Below are positions 44,521 through 54,728 of a DNA stretch of 64,000 nt, piece by piece. Under the pieces are notes generated by a model that worked only from the letters and a program-made list of their open reading frames with translations, was not told where the DNA came from and searched no databases. This stretch comes from Agarophyton chilense (lineage: Eukaryota > Rhodophyta > Florideophyceae > Gracilariales > Gracilariaceae). Location of the stretch: positions 1,116,001-1,180,000 of the forward strand of contig JARGXX010000003.1 in NCBI GenBank assembly GCA_030374765.1, in the 5' to 3' direction. How positions within the stretch are numbered: position 1 is the first letter of the stretch; the number at the start of each line of letters is the position of its first letter. The position numbers and the translations under genes were made by a program.

Positions 44521-45773
44521 CACCCAACCGCATCTCCGCCTCGTTCGAACCGCAGTCAGCGCTTGCTCTCTCCGATCGCTTGCTTCACCCTCAACCTCAG
44601 TCTTCAGTGAGTCCCCTCGAAACTATGCATGCGTTCTATCTTCTCGATCAACGTGTTCTTCCTCCGTTTACCAACTTGTCAGACCCGTTTGGTATGTATT
44701 TTCGTCTATTTGCGCTGCGATAGTTGGCTTCAAACCCCGCTGTGTTCCTGGTTGCATACCAACAACGATCTGTCGTTTCTGGCCGCATTGGCTGCACGAG
44801 AGGGGTCCCAGCGCTATCAGAACATCATTAGCCACTTCATTGCGATGCCGGCCCGCAGTGGCTGTCGAATACTAACTCATATCGCGGATGATAACTATGT
44901 ATTTCACTCCTCTATACATCATAAGCGCCTACATTAACATTTCCATGCAATGGCTTTCACTCTTTCAACCACCCTTCCGTTCATCACGTCTGCAGCTGAC
45001 AACGTCCACAACACTGTTAGCTCGAATTCTCTCTTACCGCTGTACGGGTCATACAATCTTTTCTGTCATGGACCTCACATAACGTGCAGTTCTCTATGTG
45101 TGTTGCTCATTCATGTTTCATGCTGGTTTCCGACCCACGCGATGAAGTACGAAACGAAGATTTAAACGCACTTTTCGATTTTGTTGGAAGAACCTTGAGG
45201 TTAGCAGTCGTCACAGAAGGTGGGGTCAATCCGTATGGGGTGGATCTCCGTCAGAGTGGCCCTGCAGCGCGGACATAACTGCGAGGAACGTGGCGAGAAT
45301 GAGTCTGATCGCAGGCTGAGAAGAACCGTGGATGCTGAATCATCATCTTGATGATCAACGCAGGAGCTGATTTGCGGCGTTGAAAGCAACTTAACGGATG
45401 CTTTCTCTTCAATTAAGGATCGCTACATCTTTCGAACGCCAAAGCATTGTCCAGTGTACTAACCACGCAGTTGGGGGCGAGCCTCTAGCTGCAGAGCTGG
45501 CTAACTGGTAGAGCTCAGGGCTTGCTGTAGCGCTAACGATGTACCGTTTATTGCATTGGGTTAGATTGCTAGCAATTGCTATGCATGAAGTCCCAACATC
45601 AAGTTTGCCCCAAAATGCACTGCGTAGTTCTGAATTTTGGCTACTATCCCCTTGCCCTTCTCGCCTGCAGACGCCTTGAACCCTCTCATCTGGACAAAAG
45701 AGCAGAGAGCACCAAGTCCCCGAAGGCGTAATATTGAGGCGAGACGGGTAAGATCGGTGCTGGTCCAAACATT
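44521..45773. other. Unassigned stretch after the truncated gypsy element
   Basis: Several short open frames are present (44629-44937 and 45084-45278 on +). One reads SDPRDEVRNEDLNALFDFVG, which looks protein-like, but I cannot assign it. No 3' LTR was found. Confidence 0.4.
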
Positions 45774-46640
45774 GTAGGTGTGACGCACGAGTTTGAATAC
45801 CCCCCCGAAGCAATTCATCTTCCACATTGCACAACAAATCTCCTTCCCCCAAACCTGAGTGCCAAGAGAATAAATGATGCTGTTTCCAAAGTTCTCACCG
45901 AAGATCCTCAATCCATATACCGATTAGAATTGAAGAAACTTCAAAGCTTGAAACCCGATGTAATTGTCACACAAAGCTTATGTGCAGTCTGTGCTGTTCC
46001 GGAATAAAAAGTTCGTGATGTTTCGTGCACCTTCCCTTTTGATTGTTGCATCGTATCCTCGGATCTGCACACGTTACCCGAATTGTTCGATTTTGTTCTT
46101 TAAATCGGTCACGCCGTTGGAAACTCTAGCCAGGCTCGCGCACTTGTTGAGAACCTTAGATCTCGCTTAAGCCGAGTGAGTCAACTCGTTTCTTCGATCA
46201 CAAAGAAACCAAAAGTTGTTGTGATTGAATGGCCAAATCTTCCCTACGCTCCAGGCCATTGTGTTCCTGATATGATAGAAGCGGCTAATGGAGTCTGCAT
46301 TTTCGGAGAAAGTGGCCAGAAATCCAAACGGGTAACATGGGAGCACCTTCCCGCGCTTCAGATTGTTGTTATGATTTGTGCGTTTTGTGGTTATGACCTG
46401 GACCGTAATCAACAGGAATGCGACAAAGTCAGAGAAACCGCAGAATTGTGCTCCTTTGCAAAAGAAGCCCAAGTATACGCAACGAATGCCAGTGCGTTTT
46501 TCTCACGCCCTATAAATCGATTAATAGATGGAACAGAGCTCCTTGCAATTCTGCTTCATCTTACAGAGGAGTTACGGTCCGAGAGCGGCTGTGCTTCTCT
46601 GCTTCGAGAGGGGAACTTGATTGATGCTTCTGAACTTTGA
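45774..46640 (+). pseudogene. Cobalamin-binding-protein-like (BtuF/COG0614 type) pseudogene
   Basis: Three segments rebuild the back-half architecture of a bacterial-type periplasmic cobalamin or siderophore binding protein. The first (45774-46007) has VGVTHEFEYPPEA, IYRLELKKLQSLKPDVIVTQ and CAVCAVPE, the family's Cys-x-Val-Cys-Ala-Val turn. After a frameshift at about 46005 the middle part carries a TAA near 46096. The last part (46176-46640) has VVVIEWPNLPYAPGHCVPDMI, a degraded GKxS turn, CGYDLDRNQQE, and FFSRPINRLIDGTELLAILLH. The order and spacing match the family closely. The N-terminal SLLPSATE block is missing. Such genes in algae are of bacterial origin; the substrate of the former protein is inferred only. 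Confidence 0.7.
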
Positions 46641-47525
46641 GTGGAGACAATCCGGGCTTTCTTGCCATTTTTCTTAATGCTCGCTTTGTGTTCATATGCA
46701 CGTTTTGAGCGGGTGTGGGACAGAGCGAAAAACTGTTCGCAATCATCAAGAACTTTATGTCGCTCAACTTCTGATTGTAGCCTAAGAATGATGGGTTCTG
46801 ATGCGAGTTCTGATTTGTGCTCTGCAATCCCTGCGGATATGTAAATGAAAATTTATTCCACATGACAAGCAATTGTTTCTGATGGATTGGCAATCGTGTA
46901 CTTTCTTTTTTGAGTATGTATGAAAGGAAATAAGGTCTTCATACTGTTTATTGAGCGGGTAAACGTTTCGAATCGTCTGGTTGCCATCATTTCGAAAACA
47001 TGGACTTGTACTGAGGACAGTATAAATACATAGTTGGCAACTGCGAAGAAGGTAGAGAACAGAGCGCTCTTTACGCTACGCTGGGACGGCGACCTTCGTA
47101 CACATTTGCGACAGAATCTGTTGATTCCATCCGATGTTCAAATCGACAGTGATGGGGTATAGTGAGTCTTTTTGCAATTGTGCTAGTTGTCTGCATTCAT
47201 TATGTTTCGTGATTGTTGAGGCAAATCGGGTGAGTTCTTGAAAAACGTAAGATTTACTTTGACGTGATGTATTTACTAGTTTCATTAGCCTGGTTATCTC
47301 ATGTACTAAATGCATTTGGTTCTTTCAAACCTCTTTTGTTTCCAGAGACAATGTGCGAGTCGCTAGGAATCAGTGACTCCCAAAGTAGGGTTGTGCGAGC
47401 AGTTGGATTATAACAAAACACGACGCGCCTAACGCCACACAGTGCGCCGTGGCAGTATAAGGCCAGAAATCTGTGAATAACTTTGTCCTCATTATCATCT
47501 GCTCTTTGTTAGAGCGTTTCGTAAG
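46641..47525. other. Intergenic, no gene seen (885 bp)
   Basis: AT-rich, with short open frames only. No repeat or RNA gene was recognised. Confidence 0.5.
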
Positions 47526-47735
47526 TCATTTTATCATCAAGGTGCTGACGGCGGCACCAACGACAAAAACCCCTCCAATGGCGCCAATTATACACACAGT
47601 AACAATGGACCATGGCTGCAACTTGAACGGCCCCGCACCAGCGTTTGTAGTGGTAGAATGCAGGGAATATCTGTTCGAATAGTCGGAAACTTTACAGGCG
47701 CGACCTTTGGGGGGACCGGAAGAAGCCCTCCTCAT
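47526..47735 (-). CDS. Small single-span membrane protein, possibly Sec61-beta-like
   Basis: This 69-residue ORF starts at an ATG at 47735 (MRRASSGPPKGR). The first 40 residues are polar, basic and Ser/Thr-rich. Then AGAGPFKLQPWSIV leads into one C-terminal membrane segment (about residues 44-66) ending in Lys. A disordered N-terminus, a Pro-x-Lys-hydrophobic-x-Pro turn and a tail anchor are how Sec61-beta/Sbh1 subunits of the ER translocon look, and the length (60-100) fits. The match is by pattern, not by identity. An unrelated tail-anchored protein or chance is possible in this pseudogene-rich stretch. Confidence 0.4.
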   Translation of the reverse strand: MRRASSGPPKGRACKVSDYSNRYSLHSTTTNAGAGPFKLQPWSIVTVCIIGAIGGVFVVGAAVSTLMIK

Positions 47736-47792
47736 CGCTCGATACACTCTTAACGTAGTTTCTCCAAGATTCCTTTGAGTGTACCTTGTTAG

Positions 47793-48720
47793 TCATTCAT
47801 GTGTCATAAGATCTGAACATTGAGCATTTGAAATGCCCATTCGTTGAAAATCTCTGTTAAGTGAATCGGTGTTGTTAAAATGATAAACTGAGGAACCACT
47901 AGCAAAAGGGTATGGTGCGTAGCGCCCGAAAGTTGATCTTCTCTGCTTGTCAACAAAACGTAAGTTAGGACTAGTAATAGCCTTGAACAATTCATCTTCC
48001 AATGAACAAGATTTAGCGACACCGATGTTGCCTTCGACCTGCATGAATTGGGCAAATCGGCTCGGCTTGTCGGTCGTACACTCGGCAGTAGCACGATTTC
48101 TATTCGGAACCTTCAAAGTACCACTAAAGAACAAGCCGTGGGTCAGCTCATCCAGCACGGTAGTGGCCAGATCGTGATTCCTAGCAGGCGCACGAGTTCT
48201 GATATCCTAATGCCATGATACAGCCCTGTTAAAGAGCATATGTAAATGAAATTTGGTTGTATCGTCGATGGGATCCTCGCCCTGTAGCGACGCGACAGGA
48301 TCGGGGTTGTAAATGGAATCGTCGTCAATGCGGCGGTTGAGCCAAGGGTTTCGTCGCCCATGGACACCCAAGCAAAACAAAGACATACTCTGATATCACT
48401 TTCAACAAACTCGTCGGCCCACTTTCTGACGGAAAACTCGACGGAGAGTTTGATGGATGCAGGAGTCTTGGGGGCATAACTGATTAGAGAGTTGGACTTG
48501 TGGCCAACAACAAGGACAGGCGTTGGTGCATTGTTGCAGTGCTGGGTGTTTTGCCGATCAGTGGAGAGTAATTGGTGTTCCGGATCGACGCCGCGCACGT
48601 GCAGACCCATCAAGCGCAAAATTTGCACGTCAGATGTTGGTTGTTGGGGCGTAGTTAGGTATCGCGGCGCGACGGAACCGTCTGGTCGGCGCTCATAAGC
48701 ATATTATCGAGTGACAGTGT
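47793..48720 (-). pseudogene. Broken coding region of unknown family
   Basis: Minus-strand open frames at 48610-48143 and 48158-47793, plus a short third-frame stretch between them (about 48330-48180, containing DDDSIYNPDPVASLQGEDP), read like one protein whose frame has slipped. The last part has LDELTHGLFFSGTLKVPNRN. That weakly recalls the first cold-shock domain of Dis3/Rrp44 nucleases, but the following RNB motifs are absent. I do not assign a family. Confidence 0.3.
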
Positions 48721-49157
48721 GGAGAGGGATGTAGATTACATTCCGAGAGAGATTGAAGAGTTTTTGCATGCGCTGCTGACCGCCATTTTCAAGGTAGGAG
48801 TGGACTGTGTTGTGCAGTGAAGCGGCTGGGGAGTGAGTATAGTGGGCTTATGGGGAAGGGAAGAATGTTGCAGAGGGAATGTGCAGCAGCAGCAGCGACA
48901 GCAGCAGAGGCAGGGGGTGGGGAAGGAGAAGAGGTTTTAACAGCGGTGCGCGAGGGAGGCGGCGCGTCGCAATCGGTGCCCGGAGCGGGGAAGGCGGATA
49001 AAGGGGCCGAGTTTGGGGAAAGGAGGGGGGTGTGGAGGGGAATGCTCTTGGCGGACTGAAACGGAAGAAGCACAAGGGGTGGGATGGGGACGCGACGCGG
49101 AGCGGTGGAAAAGGCGTGACGAAGTTTGGGAGTGTAGGTCGTACGAAGTTCGTAAAA
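48721..49157. other. Low-complexity flank left of the copia element
   Basis: This contains a GCA-rich run (about 48885-48912) and G-rich sequence. It was contiguous with 53548 onward before the copia insertion. No gene was recognised. Confidence 0.5.
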
Positions 49158-49255
49158 TGACAGACCGTACAAGTTGCCTCCAGACCAAGGAATAGATAGT
49201 CCACCAGACGCCGACTTCAACCCAAGTAAAGTGAGAAATCTTGTGCACTCCGTCA
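49158..49255 (+). repeat. 5' LTR of copia element (98 bp)
   Basis: It begins TGACAGACCGTAC and ends CACTCCGTCA, and matches 53445-53542 with few differences. Confidence 0.93.
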
Positions 49256-49267
49256 GGTTATGGGCCC
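49256..49267 (+). other. Primer binding site complementary to the anticodon region of initiator tRNA-Met
   Basis: GGTTATGGGCCC lies directly after the LTR. Its complement GGGCCCATAACC is the anticodon stem-loop sequence of eukaryotic initiator tRNA-Met, containing the CAT anticodon. Drosophila copia is known to prime from an internal fragment of this tRNA. Confidence 0.75.
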
Positions 49268-49424
49268 TCACTCACAAATCGATCCCACATCCGCACGATC
49301 CCGCCTACTCCGCCGCCGCCAAGAGCAAGCACCATTCGTCGACATAACAGCGGACCTCCTAAGACTCGTGTACAAAGAACAAAAGTATACCTTACAAGGA
49401 GATAACACCACACACCATCACACC

Positions 49425-51152
49425 ATGGCGAACGACTCCAAATCCGAAATCCCACAACTCGAAAAAGCAAACTACGGACCTTGGCTCGTAGCGCTACGCG
49501 CCTACGCACGACGCAACGAGTGCCTAGATCATCTCACAAGCAACTTACCCAAACCACAGGCAGCTGCTGAACTCAAATCATTCAACAACAAGGAAGACCT
49601 GCTCGTCGGAAAAATACTATCCACGACTCCAACAGATATCCTAAACCTACTGATAACACCAGAAAGCGATCCATCACCACACGATCTCCTGCAGTACATA
49701 ACGAACCATTTTAACACGGCAAACCAAAACAACCACAAATACCTCAAACAAGAAGCGGAAGACACCATCTTCGAAACTGGGATGGACATTACGGAGTATC
49801 TCGAGAAGCATCTAGATATCAGAGCTCGTATGGTAGCCGCCAGATACCCGGGAATATCAGACCAAAGCCTCACAGTCTCTTTCATGATCGAGGGACTAAA
49901 ACACAATCCAGACACCGCACACATCGGCATCACCTTCTTCTCAACAAAACCCAGCACCCCACAAGAATTCGCCAGCCAATTCAAAATGATACACAAATAT
50001 GTACACACAGCATCCCTCACTTTCGGAATCTCTGCCCACGGCCTTACCGGAGACCACACACGTACTACTACCCAACGCCAACGGACTCATACCACCCCGC
50101 GGTACAGAGAGCGCCACGCGAACCCGTGCCAGCACCACATCGCCCTCGGCGTGCGCTCTCCACGCCATACAGACACTGAATGCCGAGACCCCAACCACCC
50201 GCGTCACAGAAACGAACGCGCACCAGCCCGCGGCCGGCGCCCACAACCGCGCGCTCGGGCTCTATATGTCGTAAACAACGACAACGAAAACCCCCTGCAA
50301 GAATTGCAATACGCCTCAGAGGACTCTGACAGCCATGGTAAGCTAATTTTGTATTCCGGAGCACACCCAACATATGTCCCAAGCCCTTCCGCATTACTAC
50401 ATCCCACACGCCAAACACTGCATACGAAAACAGCAACTAACCAGTCCGTGCCCTGTACGCACGCCGGCCAGAGCGCGATCCTCACCAGCAAGGGTAAAAA
50501 CCTCACACTACCCGCCGTGTGCACACCTCGAGTCCCCGACACCCTTCTGTCTGCCCACGACATCGCATTGCGGTCAGGCGCAGTAACCTTCGACCCCGTT
50601 AGAGCCTCCATCATTCAACTAAAGAAAGATAGGCTCCCAAAAGTTATTGGCGTCGCCCCATGGAACCCTAAACACAACGCCTACATCCTCTCGCGATCAC
50701 GAAAAACAGCAGTAGCCCGCACAAGCCGCACAATACCAATCTCGAAACGCTCTGCTCCCCCCAAAAAGCAAACGCATCTGCACACGAATCCAACCGCCAA
50801 CGACCAACCCCACCCACGAACAAAACTTTCCACCAAGAACATCCACAGCCACCACGGCCCATCCTCCTACCGATCAGCGAGGCGTGAACCACTAATCCAC
50901 AAACACTCCCCACCACCAGACCCGATCCACCGACCATCGCCATCCCAACTTATATACCACGACTGGCAGCTTCGGTTAAACCACGCGCCGACGCGAGCCA
51001 TAAAAGTTATGGCAAACAGGAAAATACTCCCTGGAAACCTCCGCAACCACCCGGCGCCCCTAGCCTGCGCATCCTGCGCATACGGCAAACAAACACCACG
51101 CCCACATCACCTCACCTCACACCACTATGCCCTTGGCTACTACTTCAGCTAG
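49425..51152 (+). pseudogene. gag-pol: Copia gag, protease and start of integrase
   Basis: It starts at the ATG at 49425 (MANDSKSEIPQLEK); the frame is open from an ATG at 49260 within the primer site. Gag carries the UBN2-like pattern LEKANYGPWLVALRAY and NHFNTANQ. The protease site reads LILYSGAHPTYV (near 50343), where the catalytic Asp of D-S-G is Tyr. The integrase N-terminal zinc region has HDWQLRLNH near 50965 and CASCAYGKQ near 51065. The frame ends at a stop at 51150 just before the DTCGP catalytic segment, which continues in the same frame. Confidence 0.85.
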
Positions 51153-52376
51153 GACACATGCGGCCCGATCAACCCTCCCTCTCGCCACGGAAACCGACAT
51201 TTCCTCAGCTTCATAGACAGCCACAGTAGATACCTCATCCTCTACTTCCTCAAATCACGCTCTGAAGTCCTTCCCTGCATCCGGGAACTCCTGACCACAC
51301 TCCACACCAGCGGCCCTCGTACTCCTGCAATATACCGCACCGACAATGCCAAGGAATTCCTATCAAAGAAGGCATCTCAAATGTACCGCACATACGGAAT
51401 AGAACATCGCACAACGACCCCACATCAACCCCAAGAAAACTCCATCGCGGAACGGATCAACCAAACACTCATGCGCGCTGCCCGCGCGAACTTACATCAC
51501 TCCCAACTCCCCGACAACTACTGGGAGGACGCCGTACGAGACGCAGCCTTCAAGTATAATATCATGTACCACCGCTCCATAGACAACTCCCCTGCAACCC
51601 TTTGGAACAACCGCCAGCCCAACCCCAGCCGCATATTTTCCTTCGGCCAACTAGGCCATACACCCATACACAAAGCACAAAAACAGAAACTCGAGCCCCG
51701 CGCCGACCCCGCTCGATATATGTATAGCATCTCCGACACAATGATAGTCGTACAGAACCTCCGCACAAATCAAACACAAAAAATGAGAGCCGTCGACTTC
51801 ATACCATACTACCCAGAATCCGATCCCAACGTCTCAAACCCCACAGTACGCAGGGCCCTCACAAAGAACCCCAACCCGCCAACCATAAGCCCTTTTACAC
51901 GCGACCCAACTTCCAGCAAAGATGCGGGACGATTCCCCGACGCAGAGGCATGGTCTGCAGCACACAACACCGAACTTCGAAAATTGGACGACAACGGCAC
52001 GATCAAATGGATACACAACTCCGATCTACCCACTACAGCCAAACCCATACCACTCAAAATGACATACCGGTACAAATGGTCTGAGCACGGCCAAGTCTTA
52101 GAACGCAAGGCCAGATGCACAGTGCGCGGCGACCGCATGCTCCCGGGCATTCACGACGACCCTTCCAACGTCGCCACCCACATGGCCGAGAAGACATCTA
52201 TTCGAGCCATCTTTGCGATAGCTGCACAAAACAAATGGCCTATCGAACACTTCGACATATCTTCGGCATACCTCCATGAAAATTACGACACCTCCTTCGC
52301 GGTATACGTCCGACAGCCCCCGCTATTCGATGGTACCTTCGCTCATCCAGGTAAATATGGACGCCTCATCGGTTAA
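51153..52376 (+). pseudogene. pol: Copia integrase core and first part of RT
   Basis: The integrase core has its three acidic residues: DTCGPINPP (51153), YRTDNAKEF (near 51333) and PQENSIAERINQ (near 51429). The RT start is visible as DAEAWSAAHNTELRKL and HFDISSAYLHENYD. The expected continuation to the Y-x-D-D active site is missing after YGTPPAAFIYANAL. Confidence 0.85.
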
Positions 52377-52424
52377 CTCTATGGCACACCACCAGCTGCT
52401 TTCATCTACGCCAATGCCCTTCGA

Positions 52425-53319
52425 AACTACCTCAAGATTCACGGCGACCGACACAGAGCTCATCACCGACCTTTACACCAAACTGTCCAAGAAGTACAAA
52501 ATTAAGCGCCTGGGCCACCCCACCAAATACCTGAACTGGATCGTCCATCGAACGGACAACGGAAACACACACATATCACAACCGCACGTTATACAGGACA
52601 TCTTTCAGACCAACAACATGAGCGCATGCAACACGAAACCAACCCCACTGCCAAACCAAAAAATGCTCCTCACAACACAAAACCGGCCACTCTCCTCACA
52701 GGATACAACCGAATACCGCCACACCTTAGGATCACTGCGCTATCTCGCCGATTCAACGCGGCCCGACATTACCTTTGCAACCAACTGCCTCGCCTGTGCC
52801 ATGCAAAATCCCACTAGGAGCGACCAGCAGAAATTAAAATGGCTCCTACGGTATCTCGCTGGTACCCGCAACCTCAGCATCCTATACACCAGCAACCAAC
52901 CCACAGAACACCCACTCTGCTCTTTCTCTGACGCAGACTACGCCAATGCAACCAAACGTCGCTCCTACAGCGGCTCTGTACATCTACTGTACGGATCCTC
53001 CATCTGCTGGTCTTCCAAGAAACAATCTATCACCGCACTCAGCACGTGCGAAGCTGAGTATATCGCCGCTTCTTCTACGGTCCAAGTCACCAACTGGCTT
53101 CCTCGCCTCCTCCAGGAAATCTGCATCGACCCAATAACACCATCTCCGCTTTTCATAGACAACTCCAGCACCCTCCAAATCATCGACAACACGGCGCCAA
53201 CAAAACGACGCAAACTTATCGATATCCGCCATCATTACATCACCAACAACAGACAGCGAGGAGTTGTCACCCCAACCCACGTCGAAAGCTCCCGAAACTC
53301 CCATTCACAAAGCCGCTAA
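52425..53319 (+). pseudogene. pol: Copia RT C-terminus and RNase H
   Basis: Another frame resumes at TATDTELITDLYTKLSKKY, the segment that normally follows the RT active site. It continues through RYLADSTRPDITFATN, the RNase H start FSDADYANATKRRSYSG, and KKQSITALSTCEAEYIAAS, to IDIRHHYI. RNase H acidic residues are present. Confidence 0.85.
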
Positions 53320-53400
53320 ACCGCGTGGCACACCACAACCATCTGAAGCGACTGCACATGACCACGTCCGCCCCCCCATCAGCGCATCAGCACCGGGGAC

Positions 53401-53542
53401 TGACAGACCGTACAAGACCTCATGCTGCTGCGCCCAGCCAACACTGACAGACCGTACACGTTGCCTCCAGACCAAGAAATAGATAGTCCACCAGACGCCG
53501 ACGTCGACCCAAGTAAAGTGAGACATCTTGTGCACTCCGTCA
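53401..53542 (+). repeat. 3' LTR of copia element with a partial tandem duplication of its start
   Basis: 53445-53542 matches the 98-bp 5' LTR. A further copy of its first 16 bases lies at 53401-53416, followed by 28 unrelated bases. Either the 3' LTR gained 44 bp or this is a remnant of strand-transfer slippage. Confidence 0.8.
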
Positions 53543-53740
53543 TAAAACAAAGTGCGTGCGCGGCTGTGAGCAGAAGGGGGAGCGGGAGGGCGAGTAGGAG
53601 GGCCCAAGAGGGGGGCGCAGGAGGGGAGGGCGGGCCAGGGGAGTACAGCGAGGAGCAACGGCAAGCGGCAGCGCACGCGTTTTGTTTAAACCGGGCGGTG
53701 CCAACACAGCGCGCGGCGCCCAACCGCTGCAACGCTCGTT

Positions 53741-54728
53741 TTACTCGATCTGCGCACGCGCTTGGAAAACGAAAAAATTCATCGCACCGCCGTGCCCGCC
53801 ATCCCCATCTTCGCCGCGCTCTGTGAGCGCCCCTTCCACGTCCTGAGCATCGCGTAGCTGCGTCCCCAACAGATTCATCTCCGTGCCGATGCGCGCGCCA
53901 AAAGCACATCATCGCTGGTTGTCCGTCGTCAGGTCTTGGAAGTAGTCCGCCACCACCGTGTGCAGTCCACCATTACCTTCCTCGCCAGCCACCAGCCCGC
54001 CACTCACAGAAGCGAAGCTCACGGTTTCAACATCGCCGCTGTTGCGATCCACTTTCAGTCGATATGGGCTTCCCTCGACGTTGCCACTAGCCAGCGTCTC
54101 GCCCATTTCCATCGCCACCTCGACTTACATCTTGTTCTGGTCCTTCGTCACCGGATCACGACTTCACGCCACAAACGACAAGTCCGACCAAATCATTTCC
54201 TGAATCTCCACTGCCATCGACACGCTTTCATTTTTCAGCCCGTAGCAACTGCGACTCAACGCTGCTCTCTTCGTCCATAGCGACCCCCAAACCTGTGCAA
54301 CAGCGCGCTTTAGCACCTTTGTAATTTGCACATCTAAGTTGGCAATCGAATCATACAACCCTGCCCCGCTCATATTCCCCAGATCTTCTGCATTGGCGCT
54401 CGATCGAACCATCACTCGGCTCTTTTTTTTCGAACTTCTGTTGGATCTTACTACACCACGTGTCTTCCAAAACGAACTTGCTTTCAATCCGTCCTCGCAA
54501 CGAGCTCGCCGCCTCCTCTATCCCAATCTTCCCTTCATACGCCCGCTCGTATGCCCCCAAAAGCTCACTATATTCCGTTTCATGTCGTTTGCGCATTTCC
54601 TGAAACATATCATGAGGCAGCACCATTCCGTTCGCCGCGGCGAACACTCCATCCCTGCATGTAACTGAAGGCTTGAGTTTGAGAACAACGCCAAGTGCGT
54701 TTGGCTGCCAGTTCGGCCAACCGAACAA
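53741..54728 (-). pseudogene. Alpha-glucan water dikinase (GWD/PWD) C-terminal pseudogene
   Basis: Minus-strand segments match the C-terminal nucleotide-binding half of glucan water dikinases, which phosphorylate starch-type glucans. Frame two (54728 to about 54490) has NGMVLPHDMFQEM and a following helix. Frame one (54487-54164) has VMVRSSANAEDLGNMSGAG and LYDSIANL, then VWGSLWTKRAALSR and IQEMIWSDLSFV. The next block (54118-53909) has GETLASGNVEGSPYRLKVD and FASVSGGL, and the last (53908-53741) has DAQDVEGAL and FFVFQARAQIE ending in TAA. A frameshift near 54490 and stops at 54164, about 54125 and 53909 kill the gene. The upstream catalytic His domain and N-terminal starch-binding domains are missing. 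Confidence 0.85.

Larger units (their letters stand above)
49158..53542 (+). mobile_element. Ty1/copia LTR retrotransposon with very short LTRs, defective
   Basis: It is flanked by the 5-bp duplication TAAAA (49153-49157 and 53543-53547). The 5' LTR is 98 bp. The order gag, protease, integrase, RT, RNase H identifies Ty1/copia. The copy is defective: the protease Asp is changed, there is a stop at 51150 and one at 52374, and a deletion has removed the RT catalytic YVDD region near 52430. Its sequence is A/C-rich on the coding strand, unlike the gypsy elements, so it belongs to a separate lineage. Confidence 0.93.

Noticed and set aside
45490-45570. tRNA-like segment (GGCTAACTGGTAGAGC)
   Set aside because: The D-arm pattern is present but no T arm; folding by eye fails.
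47793-48158. Dis3/Rrp44 nuclease fragment
   Set aside because: Only one short cold-shock-like stretch is similar and no RNB catalytic motif follows; left unassigned.
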